A DNA stretch of 64,000 nucleotides from Limanda limanda (taxonomy: Eukaryota; Chordata; Actinopteri; Pleuronectiformes; Pleuronectidae). A program made the position numbers and the translations under genes. Positions 22,939 through 35,158 of this stretch are shown piece by piece. The stretch spans positions 62,001 to 126,000 of the forward strand of contig NW_026870535.1 in assembly GCF_963576545.1 (NCBI RefSeq), in the 5' to 3' direction. The notes below the pieces were generated by a model. That model did no database searches, was not told the origin of the DNA, and was given only the letters and a program-made list of their open reading frames with translations. Every line of letters starts with the position of its first letter. Position 1 is the stretch's first letter.

Positions 22939-25669
22939 AAAAAAAGTTATTCAAGAATATCTCCTCAGATTTGGGGGAATTTCGTCGGTCGACCTCTTCC
23001 GAAGGTCGTACAAGCTCGGGGATGGTACCAATCGATCCGCAGGACCCAAATTAGTCCAGATGCAACCACTTTTCAAGTCTCTCCGACCTTCACAAAAAAA
23101 GTTATTCAAGAATATCTCTTTCTCCTATGTGCTTTCATCCCTAACCCTAACCCTAACCCTTCCGAAAGTCGGAGAAGCTCAAGGATGGTACCGATCGATG
23201 CGCGCAACCCCATTTAGTGGGGGTAGAGCCTACTTGCAAGTCTCTCCGACCTTCACAAAAAAAGTTATTCAAGAATATCTCCTCAGATTTGGGGGAATTT
23301 CGTCGGTCGACCTCTTCCGAAGGTCGTACAAGCTCGGGGATGGTACCAATCGATCCGCAGGACCCAAATTAGTCCAGATGCAACCACTTTCCAAGTCTCT
23401 CCGACCTTCACAAAAAAAGTTATTCAAGAATATCTCTTTCTCCTATGTGCTTTCATCCCTAACCCTAACCCTAACCCTTCCGAAAGTCGGAGAAGCTCAA
23501 GGATGGTACCGATCGATGTGCGCTACCCCATTTAGTGGGGGTAGAGCCTACTTGCAAGTCTCTCCGACCTTCACAAAAAAAGTTATTCAAGAATATCTCC
23601 TCAGATTTGGGGGAATTTCGTCGGTCGACCTCTTCCGAAGGTCGTACAAGCTCGGGGATGGTACCAATCGATCTGCAGGACCCAAATTAGTCCAGATGCA
23701 ACCACTTTCCAAGTCTCTCCGACCTTCACAAAAAAAGTTATTCAAGAATATCTCTTTCTCCTATGTGCTTTCATCCCTAACCCTAACCCTAACCCTTCCG
23801 AAAGTCGGAGAAGCTCAAGGATGGTACCGATCGATGCGCGCTACCCCATTTAGTGGGGGTAGAGCCTACTTGCAAGTCTCTCCGACCTTCACAAAAAAAG
23901 TTATTCAAGAATATCTCTTTCTCCTATGTGCTTTCATCCCTAACCCTAACCCTAACCCTTCCGAAAGTCGGAGAAGCTCAAGGATGGTACCGATCGATGC
24001 GCGCTACCCCATTTAGTGGGGGTAGAGCCTACTTGCAAGTCTCTCCGACCTTCACAAAAAAAGTTATTCAAGAATATCTCTTTCTCCTATGTGCTTTCAT
24101 CCCTAACCCTAACCCTAACCCTTCCGAAAGTCGGAGAAGCTCAAGGATGGTACCGATCGATGCGCGCTACCCCATTTAGTGGGGGTAGAGCCTACTTGCA
24201 AGTCTCTCCGACCTTCACAAAAAAAGTTATTCAAGAATATCTCTTTCTCCTATGTGCTTTCATCCCTAACCCTAACCCTAACCCTTCCGAAAGTCGGAGA
24301 AGCTCAAGGATGGTACTGATCGATGCGCGCAACCCCATTTAGTGGGGGTAGAGCCTACTTGCAAGTCTCTCCGACCTTCACAAAAAAAGTTATTCAAGAA
24401 TATCTCCTCAGATTTGGGGGAATTTCGTCGGTCGACCTCTTCCGAAGGTCGTACAAGCTCGGGGATGGTACCAATCGATCCGCAGGACCCAAATTAGTCC
24501 AGATGCAACCACTTTCCAAGTCTCTCCGACCTTCACAAAAAAAGTTATTCAAGAATATCTCTTTCTCCTATGTGCTTTCATCCCTAACCCTAACCCTAAC
24601 CCTTCCGAAAGTCGGAGAAGCTCAAGGATGGTACCGATCGATGCGCGCTACCCCATTTAGTGGGGGTAGAGCCTACTTGCAAGTCTCTCCGACCTTCACA
24701 AAAAAAGTTATTCAAGAATATCTCTTTCTCCTATGTGCTTTCATCCCTAACCCTAACCCTAACCCTTCCGAAAGTCGGAGAAGCTCAAGGATGGTACCGA
24801 TCGATGCGCGCTACCCCATTTAGTGGGGGTAGAGCCTACTTGCAAGTCTCTCCGACCTTCACAAAAAAAGTTATTCAAGAATATCTCCTCAGATTTGGGG
24901 GAATTTCGTCGGTCGACCTCTTCCGAAGGTCGTACAAGCTCGGGGATGGTACCAATCGATCCGCAGGACCCAAATTAGTCCAGATGCAACCACTTTCCAA
25001 GTCTCTCCGACCTTCACAAAAAAAGTTATTCAAGAATATCTCTTTCTCCTATGTGCTTTCATCCCTAACCCTAACCCTAACCCTTCCGAAAGTCGGAGAA
25101 GCTCAAGGATGGTACCGATCGATGCGCGCTACCCCATTTAGTGGGGGTAGAGCCTACTTGCAAGTCTCTCCGACCTTCACAAAAAAAGTTACTCAAGAAT
25201 ATCTTTTTCTCCTATGTGCTTTCATCCCTAACCCTAACCCTAACCCTTCCGAAAGTCGGAGAAGCTCAAGGATGGTACCGATCGATGCGCGCTACCCCAT
25301 TTAGTGGGGGTAGAGCCTATTTGCAAGTCTCTCCGACCTTCACAAAAAAAGTTATTCAAGAATATCTCTTTCTCCTATGTGCTTTCATCCCTAACCCTAA
25401 CCCTAACCCTTCCGAAAGTCGGAGAAGCTCAAGGATGGTACCGATCGATGCGCGCTACCCCATTTAGTGGGGGTAGAGCCTACTTGCAAGTCTCTCCGAC
25501 CTTCACAAAAAAAGTTATTCAAGAATATCTCTTTCTCCTATGTGCTTTCATCCCTAACCCTAACCCTAACCCTTCCGAAAGTCGGAGAAGCTCAAGGATG
25601 GTACTGATCGATGCGCGCAACCCCATTTAGTGGGGGTAGAGCCTACTTGCAAGTCTCTCCGACCTTCAC
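22939..25669 (+). repeat. 17-unit HOR, copy 1 (2,731 bp)
   Basis: The order is B-A-B-A-B-A4-B-A2-B-A4 (12 A, 5 B). The first B has TTTTCAAG near 23070, the A before the third B has GATGTGCGC near 23515, and the third B has CTGCAG near 23672. The A run at the end includes the TTACTCAAG unit (25192) and a unit with CCTATTTGC. All these markers recur exactly 2,731 bp downstream. Confidence 0.9.
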
Positions 25670-28400
25670 AAAAAAAGTTATTCAAGAATATCTCCTCAGA
25701 TTTGGGGGAATTTCGTCGGTCGACCTCTTCCGAAGGTCGTACAAGCTCGGGGATGGTACCAATCGATCCGCAGGACCCAAATTAGTCCAGATGCAACCAC
25801 TTTTCAAGTCTCTCCGACCTTCACAAAAAAAGTTATTCAAGAATATCTCTTTCTCCTATGTGCTTTCATCCCTAACCCTAACCCTAACCCTTCCGAAAGT
25901 CGGAGAAGCTCAAGGATGGTACCGATCGATGCGCGCAACCCCATTTAGTGGGGGTAGAGCCTACTTGCAAGTCTCTCCGACCTTCACAAAAAAAGTTATT
26001 CAAGAATATCTCCTCAGATTTGGGGGAATTTCGTCGGTCGACCTCTTCCGAAGGTCGTACAAGCTCGGGGATGGTACCAATCGATCCGCAGGACCCAAAT
26101 TAGTCCAGATGCAACCACTTTCCAAGTCTCTCCGACCTTCACAAAAAAAGTTATTCAAGAATATCTCTTTCTCCTATGTGCTTTCATCCCTAACCCTAAC
26201 CCTAACCCTTCCGAAAGTCGGAGAAGCTCAAGGATGGTACCGATCGATGTGCGCTACCCCATTTAGTGGGGGTAGAGCCTACTTGCAAGTCTCTCCGACC
26301 TTCACAAAAAAAGTTATTCAAGAATATCTCCTCAGATTTGGGGGAATTTCGTCGGTCGACCTCTTCCGAAGGTCGTACAAGCTCGGGGATGGTACCAATC
26401 GATCTGCAGGACCCAAATTAGTCCAGATGCAACCACTTTCCAAGTCTCTCCGACCTTCACAAAAAAAGTTATTCAAGAATATCTCTTTCTCCTATGTGCT
26501 TTCATCCCTAACCCTAACCCTAACCCTTCCGAAAGTCGGAGAAGCTCAAGGATGGTACCGATCGATGCGCGCTACCCCATTTAGTGGGGGTAGAGCCTAC
26601 TTGCAAGTCTCTCCGACCTTCACAAAAAAAGTTATTCAAGAATATCTCTTTCTCCTATGTGCTTTCATCCCTAACCCTAACCCTAACCCTTCCGAAAGTC
26701 GGAGAAGCTCAAGGATGGTACCGATCGATGCGCGCTACCCCATTTAGTGGGGGTAGAGCCTACTTGCAAGTCTCTCCGACCTTCACAAAAAAAGTTATTC
26801 AAGAATATCTCTTTCTCCTATGTGCTTTCATCCCTAACCCTAACCCTAACCCTTCCGAAAGTCGGAGAAGCTCAAGGATGGTACCGATCGATGCGCGCTA
26901 CCCCATTTAGTGGGGGTAGAGCCTACTTGCAAGTCTCTCCGACCTTCACAAAAAAAGTTATTCAAGAATATCTCTTTCTCCTATGTGCTTTCATCCCTAA
27001 CCCTAACCCTAACCCTTCCGAAAGTCGGAGAAGCTCAAGGATGGTACTGATCGATGCGCGCAACCCCATTTAGTGGGGGTAGAGCCTACTTGCAAGTCTC
27101 TCCGACCTTCACAAAAAAAGTTATTCAAGAATATCTCCTCAGATTTGGGGGAATTTCGTCGGTCGACCTCTTCCGAAGGTCGTACAAGCTCGGGGATGGT
27201 ACCAATCGATCCGCAGGACCCAAATTAGTCCAGATGCAACCACTTTCCAAGTCTCTCCGACCTTCACAAAAAAAGTTATTCAAGAATATCTCTTTCTCCT
27301 ATGTGCTTTCATCCCTAACCCTAACCCTAACCCTTCCGAAAGTCGGAGAAGCTCAAGGATGGTACCGATCGATGCGCGCTACCCCATTTAGTGGGGGTAG
27401 AGCCTACTTGCAAGTCTCTCCGACCTTCACAAAAAAAGTTATTCAAGAATATCTCTTTCTCCTATGTGCTTTCATCCCTAACCCTAACCCTAACCCTTCC
27501 GAAAGTCGGAGAAGCTCAAGGATGGTACCGATCGATGCGCGCTACCCCATTTAGTGGGGGTAGAGCCTACTTGCAAGTCTCTCCGACCTTCACAAAAAAA
27601 GTTATTCAAGAATATCTCCTCAGATTTGGGGGAATTTCGTCGGTCGACCTCTTCCGAAGGTCGTACAAGCTCGGGGATGGTACCAATCGATCCGCAGGAC
27701 CCAAATTAGTCCAGATGCAACCACTTTCCAAGTCTCTCCGACCTTCACAAAAAAAGTTATTCAAGAATATCTCTTTCTCCTATGTGCTTTCATCCCTAAC
27801 CCTAACCCTAACCCTTCCGAAAGTCGGAGAAGCTCAAGGATGGTACCGATCGATGCGCGCTACCCCATTTAGTGGGGGTAGAGCCTACTTGCAAGTCTCT
27901 CCGACCTTCACAAAAAAAGTTACTCAAGAATATCTTTTTCTCCTATGTGCTTTCATCCCTAACCCTAACCCTAACCCTTCCGAAAGTCGGAGAAGCTCAA
28001 GGATGGTACCGATCGATGCGCGCTACCCCATTTAGTGGGGGTAGAGCCTATTTGCAAGTCTCTCCGACCTTCACAAAAAAAGTTATTCAAGAATATCTCT
28101 TTCTCCTATGTGCTTTCATCCCTAACCCTAACCCTAACCCTTCCGAAAGTCGGAGAAGCTCAAGGATGGTACCGATCGATGCGCGCTACCCCATTTAGTG
28201 GGGGTAGAGCCTACTTGCAAGTCTCTCCGACCTTCACAAAAAAAGTTATTCAAGAATATCTCTTTCTCCTATGTGCTTTCATCCCTAACCCTAACCCTAA
28301 CCCTTCCGAAAGTCGGAGAAGCTCAAGGATGGTACTGATCGATGCGCGCAACCCCATTTAGTGGGGGTAGAGCCTACTTGCAAGTCTCTCCGACCTTCAC
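25670..28400 (+). repeat. 17-unit HOR, copy 2 (2,731 bp)
   Basis: This is in direct tandem with the previous copy, and I found no difference at the markers I compared or in the translated readthrough frames. The homology extends upstream to about 22,450 and ends in the next block, where the unit order changes after the second B. This is the cleanest and probably youngest duplication in the window. Confidence 0.9.
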
Positions 28401-30332
28401 AAAAAAAGTTATTCAAGAATATCTCCTCAGATTTGGGGGAATTTCGTCGGTCGACCTCTTCCGAAGGTCGTACAAGCTCGGGGATGGTACCAATCGATCC
28501 GCAGGACCCAAATTAGTCCAGATGCAACCACTTTTCAAGTCTCTCCGACCTTCACAAAAAAAGTTATTCAAGAATATCTCTTTCTCCTATGTGCTTTCAT
28601 CCCTAACCCTAACCCTAACCCTTCCGAAAGTCGGAGAAGCTCAAGGATGGTACCGATCGATGCGCGCAACCCCATTTAGTGGGGGTAGAGCCTACTTGCA
28701 AGTCTCTCCGACCTTCACAAAAAAAGTTATTCAAGAATATCTCCTCAGATTTGGGGGAATTTCGTCGGTCGACCTCTTCCGAAGGTCGTACAAGCTCGGG
28801 GATGGTACCAATCGATCCGCAGGACCCAAATTAGTCCAGATGCAACCACTTTCCAAGTCTCTCCGACCTTCACAAAAAAAGTTATTCAAGAATATCTCTT
28901 TCTCCTATGTGCTTTCATCCCTAACCCTAACCCTAACCCTTCCGAAAGTCGGAGAAGCTCAAGGATGGTACCGATCGATGCGCGCTACCCCATTTAGTGG
29001 GGGTAGAGCCTACTTGCAAGTCTCTCCGACCTTCACAAAAAAAGTTATTCAAGAATATCTCTTTCTCCTATGTGCTTTCATCCCTAACCCTAACCCTAAC
29101 CCTTCCGAAAGTCGGAGAAGCTCAAAGATGGTACCGATCGATGCGCGCTACCCCATTTAGTGGGGGTAGAGCCTACTTGCAAGTCTCTCCGACCTTCACA
29201 AAAAAAGTTATTCAAGAATATCTCTTTCTCCTATGTGCTTTCATCCCTAACCCTAACCCTAACCCTTCCGAAAGTCGGAGAAGCTCAAGGATGGTAACGA
29301 TCGATGCGCGCTACCCCATTTAGTGGGGGTAGAGCCTACTTGCAAGTCTCTCCGACCTTCACAAAAAAAGTTATTCAAGAATATCTCTTTCTCCTATGTG
29401 CTTTCATCCCTAACCCTAACCCTAACCCTTCCGAAAGTCGGAGAAGCTCAAGGATGGTACTGATCGATGCGCGCAACCCCATTTAGTGGGGGTAGAGCCT
29501 ACTTGCAAGTCTCTCCGACCTTCACAAAAAAAGTTATTCAAGAATATCTCCTCAGATTTGGGGGAATTTCGTCGGTCGACCTCTTCCGAAGGTCGTACAA
29601 GCTCGGGGATGGTACCAATCGATCTGCAGGACCCAAATTAGTCCAGATGCAACCACTTTCCAAGTCTCTCCGACCTTCACAAAAAAAGTTATTCAAGAAT
29701 ATCTCTTTCTCCTATGTGCTTTCATCCCTAACCCTAACCCTAACCCTTCCGAAAGTCGGAGAAGCTCAAGGATGGTACCGATCGATGCGCGCTACCCCAT
29801 TTAGTGGGGGTAGAGCCTACTTGCAAGTCTCTCCGACCTTCACAAAAAAAGTTATTCAAGAATATCTCTTTCTCCTATGTGCTTTCATCCCTAACCCTAA
29901 CCCTAACCCTTCCGAAAGTCGGAGAAGCTCAAGGATGGTACCGATCGATGCGCGCTACCCCATTTAGTGGGGGTAGAGCCTATTTGCAAGTCTCTCCGAC
30001 CTTCACAAAAAAAGTTATTCAAGAATATCTCTTTCTCCTATGTGCTTTCATCCCTAACCCTAACCCTAACCCTTCCGAAAGTCGGAGAAGCTCAAGGATG
30101 GTACCGATCGATGCGCGCTACCCCATTTAGTGGGGGTAGAGCCTACTTGCAAGTCTCTCCGACCTTCACAAAAAAAGTTATTCAAGAATATCTCTTTCTC
30201 CTATGTGCTTTCATCCCTAACCCTAACCCTAACCCTTCCGAAAGTCGGAGAAGCTCAAGGATGGTACTGATCGATGCGCGCAACCCCATTTAGTGGGGGT
30301 AGAGCCTACTTGCAAGTCTCTCCGACCTTCAC
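28401..30332 (+). repeat. Mosaic block with left-hand relatives near 16-19 kb (1,932 bp)
   Basis: The order is B-A-B-A4-B-A4 (9 A, 3 B). It begins as a third copy of the 17-unit HOR (TTTTCAAG in the first B). It then follows the 16.3-19.1 kb segment, including CAAAGATGG near 29124 and GGTAACG at 29297. The switch between two templates suggests unequal crossover between misaligned HORs. Confidence 0.78.
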
Positions 30333-33300
30333 AAAAAAAGTTATTCAAGAATATCTCCTCAGATTTGGGGGAATTTCGTCGGTCGACCTCTTCCGAAGGT
30401 CGTACAAGCTCGGGGATGGTACCAATCGATCCGCAGGACCCAAATTAGTCCAGATGCAACCACTTTTCAAGTCTCTCCGACCTTCACAAAAAAAGTTATT
30501 CAAGAATATCTCTTTCTCCTATGTGCTTTCATCCCTAACCCTAACCCTAACCCTTCCGAAAGTCGGAGAAGCTCAAGGATGGTACCGATCGATGCGCGCA
30601 ACCCCATTTAGTGGGGGTAGAGCCTACTTGCAAGTCTCTCCGACCTTCACAAAAAAAGTTATTCAAGAATATCTCCTCAGATTTGGGGGAATTTCGTCGG
30701 TCGACCTCTTCCGAAGGTCGTACAAGCTCGGGGATGGTACCAATCGATCCGCAGGACCCAAATTAGTCCAGATGCAACCACTTTCCAAGTCTCTCCAACC
30801 TTCACAAAAAAAGTTATTCAAGAATATCTCTTTCTCCTATGTGCTTTCATCCCTAACCCTAACCCTAACCCTTCCGAAAGTCGGAGAAGCTCAAGGATGG
30901 TACCGATCGATGTGCGCTACCCCATTTAGTGGGGGTAGAGCCTACTTGCAAGTCTCTCCGACCTTCACAAAAAAAGTTATTCAAGAATATCTCCTCAGAT
31001 TTGGGGGAATTTCGTCGGTCGACCTCTTCCGAAGGTCGTACAAGCTCGGGGATGGTACCAATCGATCTGCAGGACCCAAATTAGTCCAGATGCAACCACT
31101 TTCCAAGTCTCTCCGACCTTCACAAAAAAAGTTATTCAAGAATATCTCTTTCTCCTATGTGCTTTCATCCCTAACCCTAACCCTAACCCTTCCGAAAGTC
31201 GGAGAAGCTCAAGGATGGTACCGATCGATGCGCGCTACCCCATTTAGTGGGGGTAGAGCCTACTTGCAAGTCTCTCCGACCTTCACAAAAAAAGTTATTC
31301 AAGAATATCTCTTTCTCCTATGTGCTTTCATCCCTAACCCTAACCCTAACCCTTCCGAAAGTCGGAGAAGCTCAAGGATGGTACCGATCGATGCGCGCTA
31401 CCCCATTTAGTGGGGGTAGAGCCTACTTGCAAGTCTCTCCGACCTTCACAAAAAAAGTTATTCAAGAATATCTCTTTCTCCTATGTGCTTTCATCCCTAA
31501 CCCTAACCCTAACCCTTCCGAAAGTCGGAGAAGCTCAAGGATGGTACCGATCGATGCGCGCTACCCCATTTAGTGGGGGTAGAGCCTACTTGCAAGTCTC
31601 TCCGACCTTCACAAAAAAAGTTATTCAAGAATATCTCTTTCTCCTATGTGCTTTCATCCCTAACCCTAACCCTAACCCTTCCGAAAGTCGGAGAAGCTCA
31701 AGGATGGTACTGATCGATGTGCGCAACCCCATTTAGTGGGGGTAGAGCCTACTTGCAAGTCTCTCCGACCTTCACAAAAAAAGTTATTCAAGAATATCTC
31801 CTCAGATTTGGGGGAATTTCGTCGGTCGACCTCTTCCGAAGGTCGTACAAGCTCGGGGATGGTACCAATCGATCCGCAGGACCCAAATTAGTCCAGATGC
31901 AACCACTTTCCAAGTCTCTCCGACCTTCACAAAAAAAGTTATTCAAGAATATCTCTTTCTCCTATGTGCTTTCATCCCTAACCCTAACCCTAACCCTTCC
32001 GAAAGTCGGAGAAGCTCAAGGATGGTACCGATCGATGCGCGCTACCCCATTTAGTGGGGGTAGAGCCTACTTGCAAGTCTCTCCGACCTTCACAAAAAAA
32101 GTTATTCAAGAATATCTCTTTCTCCTATGTGCTTTCATCCCTAACCCTAACCCTAACCCTTCCGAAAGTCGGAGAAGCTCAAGGATGGTACCGATCGATG
32201 CGCGCTACCCCATTTAGTGGGGGTAGAGCCTACTTGCAAGTCTCTCCGACCTTCACAAAAAAAGTTATTCAAGAATATCTCTTTCTCCTATGTGCTTTCA
32301 TCCCTAACCCTAACCCTAACCCTTCCGAAAGTCGGAGAAGCTCAAGGATTGTACTGATCGATGCGCGCAACCCCATTTAGTGGGGGTAGAGCCTACTTGC
32401 AAGTCTCTCCGACCTTCACAAAAAAAGTTATTCAAGAATATCTCCTCAGATTTGGGGGAATTTCGTCGGTCGACCTCTTCCGAAGGTCGTACAAGCTCGG
32501 GGATGGTACCAATCGATCTGCAGGACCCAAATTAGTCCAGATGCAACCACTTTCCAAGTCTCTCCGACCTTCACAAAAAAAGTTATTCAAGAATATCTCT
32601 TTCTCCTATGTGCTTTCATCCCTAACCCTAACCCTAACCCTTCCGAAAGTCGGAGAAGCTCAAGGATGGTACCGATCGATGCGCGCTACCCCATTTAGTG
32701 GGGGTAGAGCCTACTTGCAAGTCTCTCCGACCTTCACAAAAAAAGTTATTCAAGAATATCTCTTTCTCCTATGTGCTTTCATCCCTAACCCTAACCCTAA
32801 CCCTTCCGAAAGTCGGAGAAGCTCAAGGATGGTACCGATCGATGCGCGCTACCCCATTTAGTGGGGGTAGAGCCTACTTGCAAGTCTCTCCGACCTTCAC
32901 AAAAAAAGTTATTCAAGAATATCTCCTCAGATTTGGGGGAATTTCGTCGGTCGACCTCTTCCGAAGGTCGTACAAGCTCGGGGATGGTACCAATCGATCC
33001 GCAGGACCCAAATTAGTCCAGATGCAACCACTTTCCAAGTCTCTCCGACCTTCACAAAAAAAGTTATTCAAGAATATCTCTTTCTCCTATGTGCTTTCAT
33101 CCCTAACCCTAACCCTAACCCTTCCGAAAGTCGGAGAAGCTCAAGGATGGTACCGATCGATGCGCGCTACCCCATTTAGTGGGGGTAGAGCCTACTTGCA
33201 AGTCTCTCCGACCTTCACAAAAAAAGTTACTCAAGAATATCTTTTTCTCCTATGTGCTTTCATCCCTAACCCTAACCCTAACCTTTCCGAAAGTCGGAGA

Positions 33301-35158
33301 AGCTCAAGGATGGTACCGATCGATGCGCGCTACCCCATTTAGTGGGGGTAGAGCCTACTTGCAAGTCTCTCCGACCTTCACAAAAAAAGTTATTCAAGAA
33401 TATCTCTTTCTCCTATGTGCTTTCATCCCTAACCCTAACCCTAACCCTTCCGAAAGTCGGAGAAGCTCAAGGATGGTACCGATCGATGCGCGCTACCCCA
33501 TTTAGTGGGGGTAGAGCCTACTTGCAAGTCTCTCCGACCTTCACAAAAAAAGTTATTCAAGAATATCTCTTTCTCCTATGTGCTTTCATCCCTAACCCTA
33601 ACCCTAACCCTTCCGAAAGTCGGAGAAGCTCAAGGATTGTACTGATCGATGCGCGCAACCCCATTTAGTGGGGGTAGAGCCTACTTGCAAGTCTCTCCGA
33701 CCTTCACAAAAAAAGTTATTCAAGAATATCTCCTCAGATTTGGGGGAATTTCGTCGGTCGACCTCTTCCGAAGGTCGTACAAGCTCGGGGATGGTACCAA
33801 TCGATCCGCAGGACCCAAATTAGTCCAGATGCAACCACTTTACAAGTCTCTCCGACCTTCACAAAAAAAGTTATTCAAGAATATCTCTTTCTCCTATGTG
33901 CTTTCATCCCTAACCCTAACCCTAACCCTTCCGAAAGTCGGAGAAGCTCAAGGATGGTACCGATCGATGCGCGCTACCCCATTTAGTGGGGGTAGAGCCT
34001 ACTTGCAAGTCTCTCCGACCTTCACAAAAAAAGTTATTCAAGAATATCTCTTTCTCCTATGTGCTTTCATCCCTAACCCTAACCCTAACCCTTCCGAAAG
34101 TCGGAGAAGCTCAAGGATGGTAACGATCGATGCGCGCTACCCCATTTAGTGGGGGTAGAGCCTACTTGCAAGTCTCTCCGACCTTCACAAAAAAAGTTAT
34201 TCAAGAATATCTCTTTCTCCTATGTGCTTTCATCCCTAACCCTAACCCTAACCCTTCCGAAAGTCGGAGAAGCTCAAGGATGGTACTGATCGATGCGCGC
34301 AACCCCATTTAGTGGGGGTACAGCCTACTTGCAAGTCTCTCCGACCTTCACAAAAAAAGTTATTCAAGAATATCTCCTCAGATTTGGGGGAATTTCGTCG
34401 GTCGACCTCTTCCGAAGGTCGTACAAGCTCGGGGATGGTACCAATCGATCTGCAGGACCCAAATTAGTCCAGATGCAACCACTTTCCAAGTCTCTCCGAC
34501 CTTCACAAAAAAAGTTATTCAAGAATATCTCTTTCTCCTATGTGCTTTCATCCCTAACCCTAACCCTAACCCTTCCGAAAGTCGGAGAAGCTCAAGGATG
34601 GTACCGATCGATGCGCGCTACCCCATTTAGTGGGGGTAGAGCCTACTTGCAAGTCTCTCCGACCTTCACAAAAAAAGTTATTCAAGAATATCTCTTTCTC
34701 CTATGTGCTTTCATCCCTAACCCTAACCCTAACCCTTCCGAAAGTCGGAGAAGCTCAAGGATGGTACCGATCGATGCGCGCTACCCCATTTAGTGGGGGT
34801 AGAGCCTATTTGCAAGTCTCTCCGACCTTCACAAAAAAAGTTATTCAAGAATATCTCTTTCTCCTATGTGCTTTCATCCCTAACCCTAACCCTAACCCTT
34901 CCGAAAGTCGGAGAAGCTCAAGGATGGTACCGATCGATGCGCGCTACCCCATTTAGTGGGGGTAGAGCCTACTTGCAAGTCTCTCCGACCTTCACAAAAA
35001 AAGTTATTCAAGAATATCTCTTTCTCCTATGTGCTTTCATCCCTAACCCTAACCCTAACCCTTCCGAAAGTCGGAGAAGCTCAAGGATGGTACTGATCGA
35101 TGCGCGCAACCCCATTTAGTGGGGGTAGAGCCTACTTGCAAGTCTCTCCGACCTTCAC
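30333..35158 (+). repeat. 30-unit HOR (4,826 bp)
   Basis: A-runs between the eight Bs are 1,1,4,3,2,4,3,4 (22 A, 8 B). Sequence before and after it matches at an offset of 4,826 bp: 29297 with 34123 (GGTAACG), and the block starting at 30333 with that at 35159. Private changes are A at 30797 (CTCCAACC), GGATTGTAC near 32349 and again near 33638, C-to-T at 33284 in a telomere block, TTTACAAG near 33842, and GGTACAGCC near 34321. Confidence 0.8.
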
